Shown here: positions 5,830 to 7,772 of the stretch, in pieces
Layout: each line of letters opens with the position of its first letter
Position numbering within the stretch: the first letter of the stretch is position 1
DNA from: CAYTPE01 sp964439885
Lineage (GTDB): Bacteria > Patescibacteriota > Patescibacteriia > Magasanikbacterales > GWA2-37-8
Reading direction: 5' to 3'
DNA length: 7,772 nt
Assembly: GCA_964439885.1 (NCBI GenBank)
Contig: CAYTPE010000052.1
Span: 1 to 7,772, forward strand
Made by a program: the position numbers and the translations under genes
Notes under the pieces: model-generated
The model's input: the letters and a program-made list of their open reading frames with translations, nothing else
Databases searched by the model: none
Told to the model about the DNA's origin: nothing

Positions 5830-6261
5830 TTATGGATCGGCAAACAATCGATCAAGCACGAAGAGTCTGCCCAAGTTGTTGTTTCCACCACCTCCTAAAC
5901 CGAGTGTATTGTTGTTATTAAACAATTGGTTTAAGATGATTAATTCCCCTAAGGAACCGCGGCTATTGGACGAATTTGAGAACAACCCACCCGAACGTGC
6001 CGTTGAACCGAAGGTGTTACCACCAAAGAGCTGGTCGAGGACGATCATGTTACCGAGGTCAACTGAACCATTGTTGTTGCTCAGAATGCCAGTGCTATCG
6101 TTGTTACCAAAGAGCGAACCGAGCACAAACAGATTGCCAAGATTGCTGCCGGTGGCCGAATTGATGGCTGCGTCGGCGTGATGCGCTGGTACCATGATAG
6201 CGACTGCCAGTACAAAAATAGCACTGAGAGCTGCGATTGCTTTATGGAATGTACGTTTCAT
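5830..6261 (-). CDS. Short secreted LGxLxVLxxLF-repeat protein (paralogue, lacks the C-terminal tail)
   Basis: 143 residues. I start at ATG 6261 rather than the GTG at 6270, because that GTG is inside the Shine-Dalgarno site that sits 5 bases before the ATG. A signal peptide (MKRTFHKAIAALSAIFVLAV, cleavage probably after HADA at 31) precedes four repeats: LGNLFVLGSLFG (41-52), LGNMIVLDQLFG (69-80), LGELIILNQLFN (104-115), LGRLFVLDRLFA (130-141). Gly/Asn/Ser-rich linkers join them. The protein ends three residues after the last repeat (ADP). I know no named family. Alternating small and bulky hydrophobic residues with Asn/Gly turns suggest stacked beta structure or self-assembly, which is inference. 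Residues from about 39 to 140 are identical to the neighbouring 239-residue protein. It is separated from that gene by 32 bases without terminator, so probably co-transcribed. Confidence 0.9.
   Translation of the reverse strand: MKRTFHKAIAALSAIFVLAVAIMVPAHHADAAINSATGSNLGNLFVLGSLFGNNDSTGILSNNNGSVDLGNMIVLDQLFGGNTFGSTARSGGLFSNSSNSRGSLGELIILNQLFNNNNTLGLGGGGNNNLGRLFVLDRLFADP
5841..6151 (-). repeat. 311-bp near-identical direct repeat, copy 1
   Basis: Matches 6605-6915 at all positions except 6097 (A here, G there), a silent change in an Asp codon. The repeat spans the four-repeat domain only; sequence on both sides differs. Offset between copies is 764 bases, same orientation. Confidence 0.97.
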
Positions 6262-6266
6262 ATATT

Positions 6267-6276
6267 TCACCTCCTT
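6267..6276 (-). promoter_or_regulatory. Full-length Shine-Dalgarno site of the short repeat-protein gene
   Basis: AAGGAGGTGA on the minus strand, complementary to the 3' end of 16S rRNA over ten bases, 5 bases before the ATG at 6261. It decides the start codon and implies strong translation. Confidence 0.9.
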
Positions 6277-6293
6277 CCTTGTATGTAGTTTGA

Positions 6294-7013
6294 CTATTGC
6301 ATCGTAGAGTTAGATCCGTTCATAGTGCTGCTTGAATTCATACCACTCACTCCATTGACGGTGCTACTATTGCTGTTAACACCATTCATGGAACCATTAG
6401 TGTTGTTACTTGCACCATTGGTGGAACCATTACCAACCAGGTTGGGGTATAAAACCGTACCTGGAGCTACCGTGCCGCTATTTTGACTAGCCGAGGAGGC
6501 TGTGCTGGAAGCGGATGGACCGGTGTTATTTGATGTAGACGTACTCGTGCGGCCCGATGAACCAGTACCCGAGGCGCCGGTGCCAAGAAGACCGGTGCCA
6601 CCACCAAACAATCGATCAAGCACGAAGAGTCTGCCCAAGTTGTTGTTTCCACCACCTCCTAAACCGAGTGTATTGTTGTTATTAAACAATTGGTTTAAGA
6701 TGATTAATTCCCCTAAGGAACCGCGGCTATTGGACGAATTTGAGAACAACCCACCCGAACGTGCCGTTGAACCGAAGGTGTTACCACCAAAGAGCTGGTC
6801 GAGGACGATCATGTTACCGAGGTCAACTGAACCATTGTTGTTGCTCAGAATGCCAGTGCTGTCGTTGTTACCAAAGAGCGAACCGAGCACAAACAGATTG
6901 CCAAGATTGCTGCCGTTAATAGCTGCGTGCGCGGATGATACGGGCGATAGGGTCATACCAACGACGAGTGCTATCATCGCAAAACCCGCTATATACATTT
7001 TTATCTTACGCAT
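6294..7013 (-). CDS. Secreted LGxLxVLxxLF-repeat protein with Ser/Asn/Gly/Thr-rich tail
   Basis: 239 residues. The ATG at 7013 is chosen because AAAGGAGGTGA lies 4 bases upstream; a longer frame to 7097 would read through the promoter and Shine-Dalgarno site. Signal peptide: MRKIKMYIAGFAMIALVVGM, cleavage probably after SAHA at 30. Four repeats follow: LGNLFVLGSLFG (37-48), LGNMIVLDQLFG (65-76), LGELIILNQLFN (100-111), LGRLFVLDRLFG (126-137), spaced 28, 35 and 26 residues. Residues 138-239 are low-complexity, rich in Ser, Thr, Asn and Gly, with recurring MNG and VNG. There is no LPXTG motif and no C-terminal membrane segment, so it is either released or held by assembly. No known family recognised. 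First gene of an apparent operon with the 143-residue paralogue; promoter and terminator upstream isolate it from the FAS1 gene. Confidence 0.92.
   Translation of the reverse strand: MRKIKMYIAGFAMIALVVGMTLSPVSSAHAAINGSNLGNLFVLGSLFGNNDSTGILSNNNGSVDLGNMIVLDQLFGGNTFGSTARSGGLFSNSSNSRGSLGELIILNQLFNNNNTLGLGGGGNNNLGRLFVLDRLFGGGTGLLGTGASGTGSSGRTSTSTSNNTGPSASSTASSASQNSGTVAPGTVLYPNLVGNGSTNGASNNTNGSMNGVNSNSSTVNGVSGMNSSSTMNGSNSTMQ
6605..6915 (-). repeat. 311-bp near-identical direct repeat, copy 2
   Basis: Partner of 5841-6151, with one difference (6861 G versus 6097 A). It encodes the repeat domain of the longer protein. The match stops abruptly at both ends: 6604 versus 5840 and 6916 versus 6152 already differ. 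Confidence 0.97.
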
Positions 7014-7017
7014 ATTT

Positions 7018-7028
7018 TCACCTCCTTT
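7018..7028 (-). promoter_or_regulatory. Full-length Shine-Dalgarno site of the long repeat-protein gene
   Basis: AAAGGAGGTGA on the minus strand, 4 bases before the ATG at 7013. With the site at 6267-6276 it is the only strong ribosome-binding site in the window. Confidence 0.92.
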
Positions 7029-7041
7029 CGGTAAAAGATTT

Positions 7042-7056
7042 AGTATATGTGACGCT
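7042..7056 (-). promoter_or_regulatory. Predicted promoter -10 region of the repeat-protein operon
   Basis: The minus strand reads AGCGTCACATATACT, with a good -10 (TATACT, 7042-7047). At 17 bases upstream the -35 is weak (CGGCTT). The predicted start near 7035 leaves a 22-base leader holding the Shine-Dalgarno site. The AGCGTC-N-CATATAC part recurs before the FAS1 gene (7755-7768), so it may be a shared promoter element. Confidence 0.5.
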
Positions 7057-7083
7057 TGCTCAAAAGCCGCCTTACTATTGCTG

Positions 7084-7111
7084 AAAAAGCCATCCACTAG
7101 CGGATGGCTTT
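7084..7111 (-). terminator. Rho-independent terminator of the FAS1 lipoprotein gene
   Basis: AAAGCCATCC (7086-7095) and GGATGGCTTT (7102-7111) form a perfect 10-bp stem with loop ACTAGC. On the minus strand it is followed by a T-tract, 9 bases after the FAS1 stop codon. It separates FAS1 transcription from the repeat-protein operon. Confidence 0.9.
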
Positions 7112-7120
7112 ATGAAATAA

Positions 7121-7729
7121 TTATTTCGGTTGTATGGCTTGCAGACTCGGTGGAAAGAAAACTGAATCGAGCACATATATAATCCCATTGCTCGATGGTG
7201 CCACATGTGTCACCCGCGCGCCATTCACCGAAAGTATGTCTCCTTCTTTGGTGATGGTAAGCGTATCACCACCGAGCGTACGCAGTGTTTGTCCGGATTG
7301 CAAGTCGGAAGGTTGGTATACGTTTGGTACAATATATGATCCAAAAAGTGTCACACGATTGGCACGGTACTGCTGTCCCACAAGCAGTTTAGTGGTACTT
7401 GACGGTAAAGCATCAAAAGCATCGCTTGATGGGGCAAATACGGTGTATGACGTGCTGGTACTAGCCAGCTGTGTAAGATAACCCGCGTCTGCCGCGCCGG
7501 CAATAAACGTAAAAAGCGCCGGATCGTGTGATGCGTTTTCAGCTATCGTCGATGTAGAAGACTGGGTGACGGGTTCGGGCGCAGTGGTGGTGCCCACCCC
7601 CCCATTGTATGATGAAGAGGGATGAGAACCATTCCCTTGGTTTGAATTATACGACGATGAGCACCCCGCGCCCACGATGAGAAGCATGCCTGCAATGCCT
7701 ATGCCCCACACAAAATTTTTTTTGTTCAT
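7121..7729 (-). CDS. FAS1 (fasciclin) domain lipoprotein
   Basis: 202 residues. I chose ATG 7729 (MNKKNFVWGIG) over the TTG at 7735. The N-terminus is a lipoprotein signal: NKK, hydrophobic GIAGMLLIVG, then AGC with Cys23 as the probable lipidated residue (position -3 is Gly, which is tolerated but not ideal). A Ser/Asn/Gly/Thr-rich linker (24-62) leads into one FAS1 domain (about 63-195). Its first conserved box is YTVFAPSSDAFDALP (95-109) and its second is IIYVLDSVFFPP (183-194); between them are LFGSYIVPNVYQPSDLQSGQ, TLGGDTLTI and VNGARVTHV, all typical of the fold. FAS1 domains mediate cell adhesion or binding of surface polymers; the bacterial partner is unknown. The protein should sit on the outer face of the membrane. 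It precedes the repeat-protein operon but has its own terminator. Confidence 0.95.
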   Translation of the reverse strand: MNKKNFVWGIGIAGMLLIVGAGCSSSYNSNQGNGSHPSSSYNGGVGTTTAPEPVTQSSTSTIAENASHDPALFTFIAGAADAGYLTQLASTSTSYTVFAPSSDAFDALPSSTTKLLVGQQYRANRVTLFGSYIVPNVYQPSDLQSGQTLRTLGGDTLTITKEGDILSVNGARVTHVAPSSNGIIYVLDSVFFPPSLQAIQPK

Positions 7730-7754
7730 AAACAATTTACCTAAAAGTAATACT

Positions 7755-7768
7755 GTATATGAGACGCT
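7755..7768 (-). promoter_or_regulatory. Possible promoter element of the FAS1 gene
   Basis: The minus strand reads AGCGTCTCATATAC, differing at one base from the element before the repeat-protein operon (7043-7056). TATACA would be the -10, about 26 bases before the ATG at 7729. The -35 lies at or beyond the window edge and cannot be judged. A weak Shine-Dalgarno-like AGGT lies between it and the ATG. Confidence 0.35.
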
Positions 7769-7772
7769 GAAG

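Noticed and set aside
5841..6915. The 311-bp direct repeats as ends of an insertion sequence or composite transposon
   Set aside because: The repeats are coding domains, there is no transposase between or near them, no terminal inverted repeats and no target duplication.
7014..7097. 28-residue N-terminal extension of the long repeat protein
   Set aside because: It would remove the signal peptide from the N-terminus and run through the predicted promoter and the perfect Shine-Dalgarno site.
6502..7182. Plus-strand open frame of 226 codons with Pro/Leu-rich translation
   Set aside because: It is antisense to the repeat-protein gene, and its core reappears unchanged opposite the other copy (5765-6181). 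Openness follows from the Asn/Gly/Leu codons of the real genes, which also have signal peptides and Shine-Dalgarno sites.

Overview
The window looks like a piece of a small bacterial genome, most plausibly from the Candidate Phyla Radiation (Patescibacteria/Parcubacteria-like). This is inference, from very short genes, tight packing with shared bidirectional terminators, many uncharacterised secreted proteins, KGG-type mini-proteins, several genes without a Shine-Dalgarno site, and ordinary TAA/TAG stops. There is no rRNA, tRNA, CRISPR array or transposase. I count nine protein genes, two of them basic proteins of 41-42 residues.

Left part (1-2640): one long minus-strand gene for an 825-residue, probably membrane-anchored protein. 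It combines a transglutaminase-like Cys-His-Asp region with a C-terminal leucine-rich-repeat region. Its promoter is back to back with the promoter of a 41-residue Lys/Arg-rich protein on the plus strand.

Middle (2640-4330): a convergent terminator separates the 41-residue gene from a 42-residue KGG-like gene on the minus strand. A minus-strand cluster follows: a phage-type protein with an ENAETSAVGRAL motif, a 65-residue KGG stress-type protein whose ATG directly abuts the stop codon of the previous gene, and a 117-residue coiled-coil protein that may have its own promoter. A divergent control region (4279-4437) holds two inverted repeats and a good sigma70-type promoter.

Right part (4438-7772): a surface or secretion locus. 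On the plus strand is a 448-residue signal-anchored protein with the marks of the TIKI/TraB/GumN/ChaN superfamily. On the minus strand are a FAS1 (fasciclin) lipoprotein, then an apparent two-gene operon of secreted proteins built on four copies of an LGxLxVLxxLF repeat. The two repeat genes share a 311-bp segment with one synonymous difference, although their signal peptides, leaders and C-termini differ. They are the only genes here with near-perfect Shine-Dalgarno sites, which suggests abundant secreted product.

The most unusual item is this pair of repeat proteins. They may be self-assembling cell-surface or extracellular material encoded next to an adhesion-type FAS1 lipoprotein; that function is inference from composition and context only.
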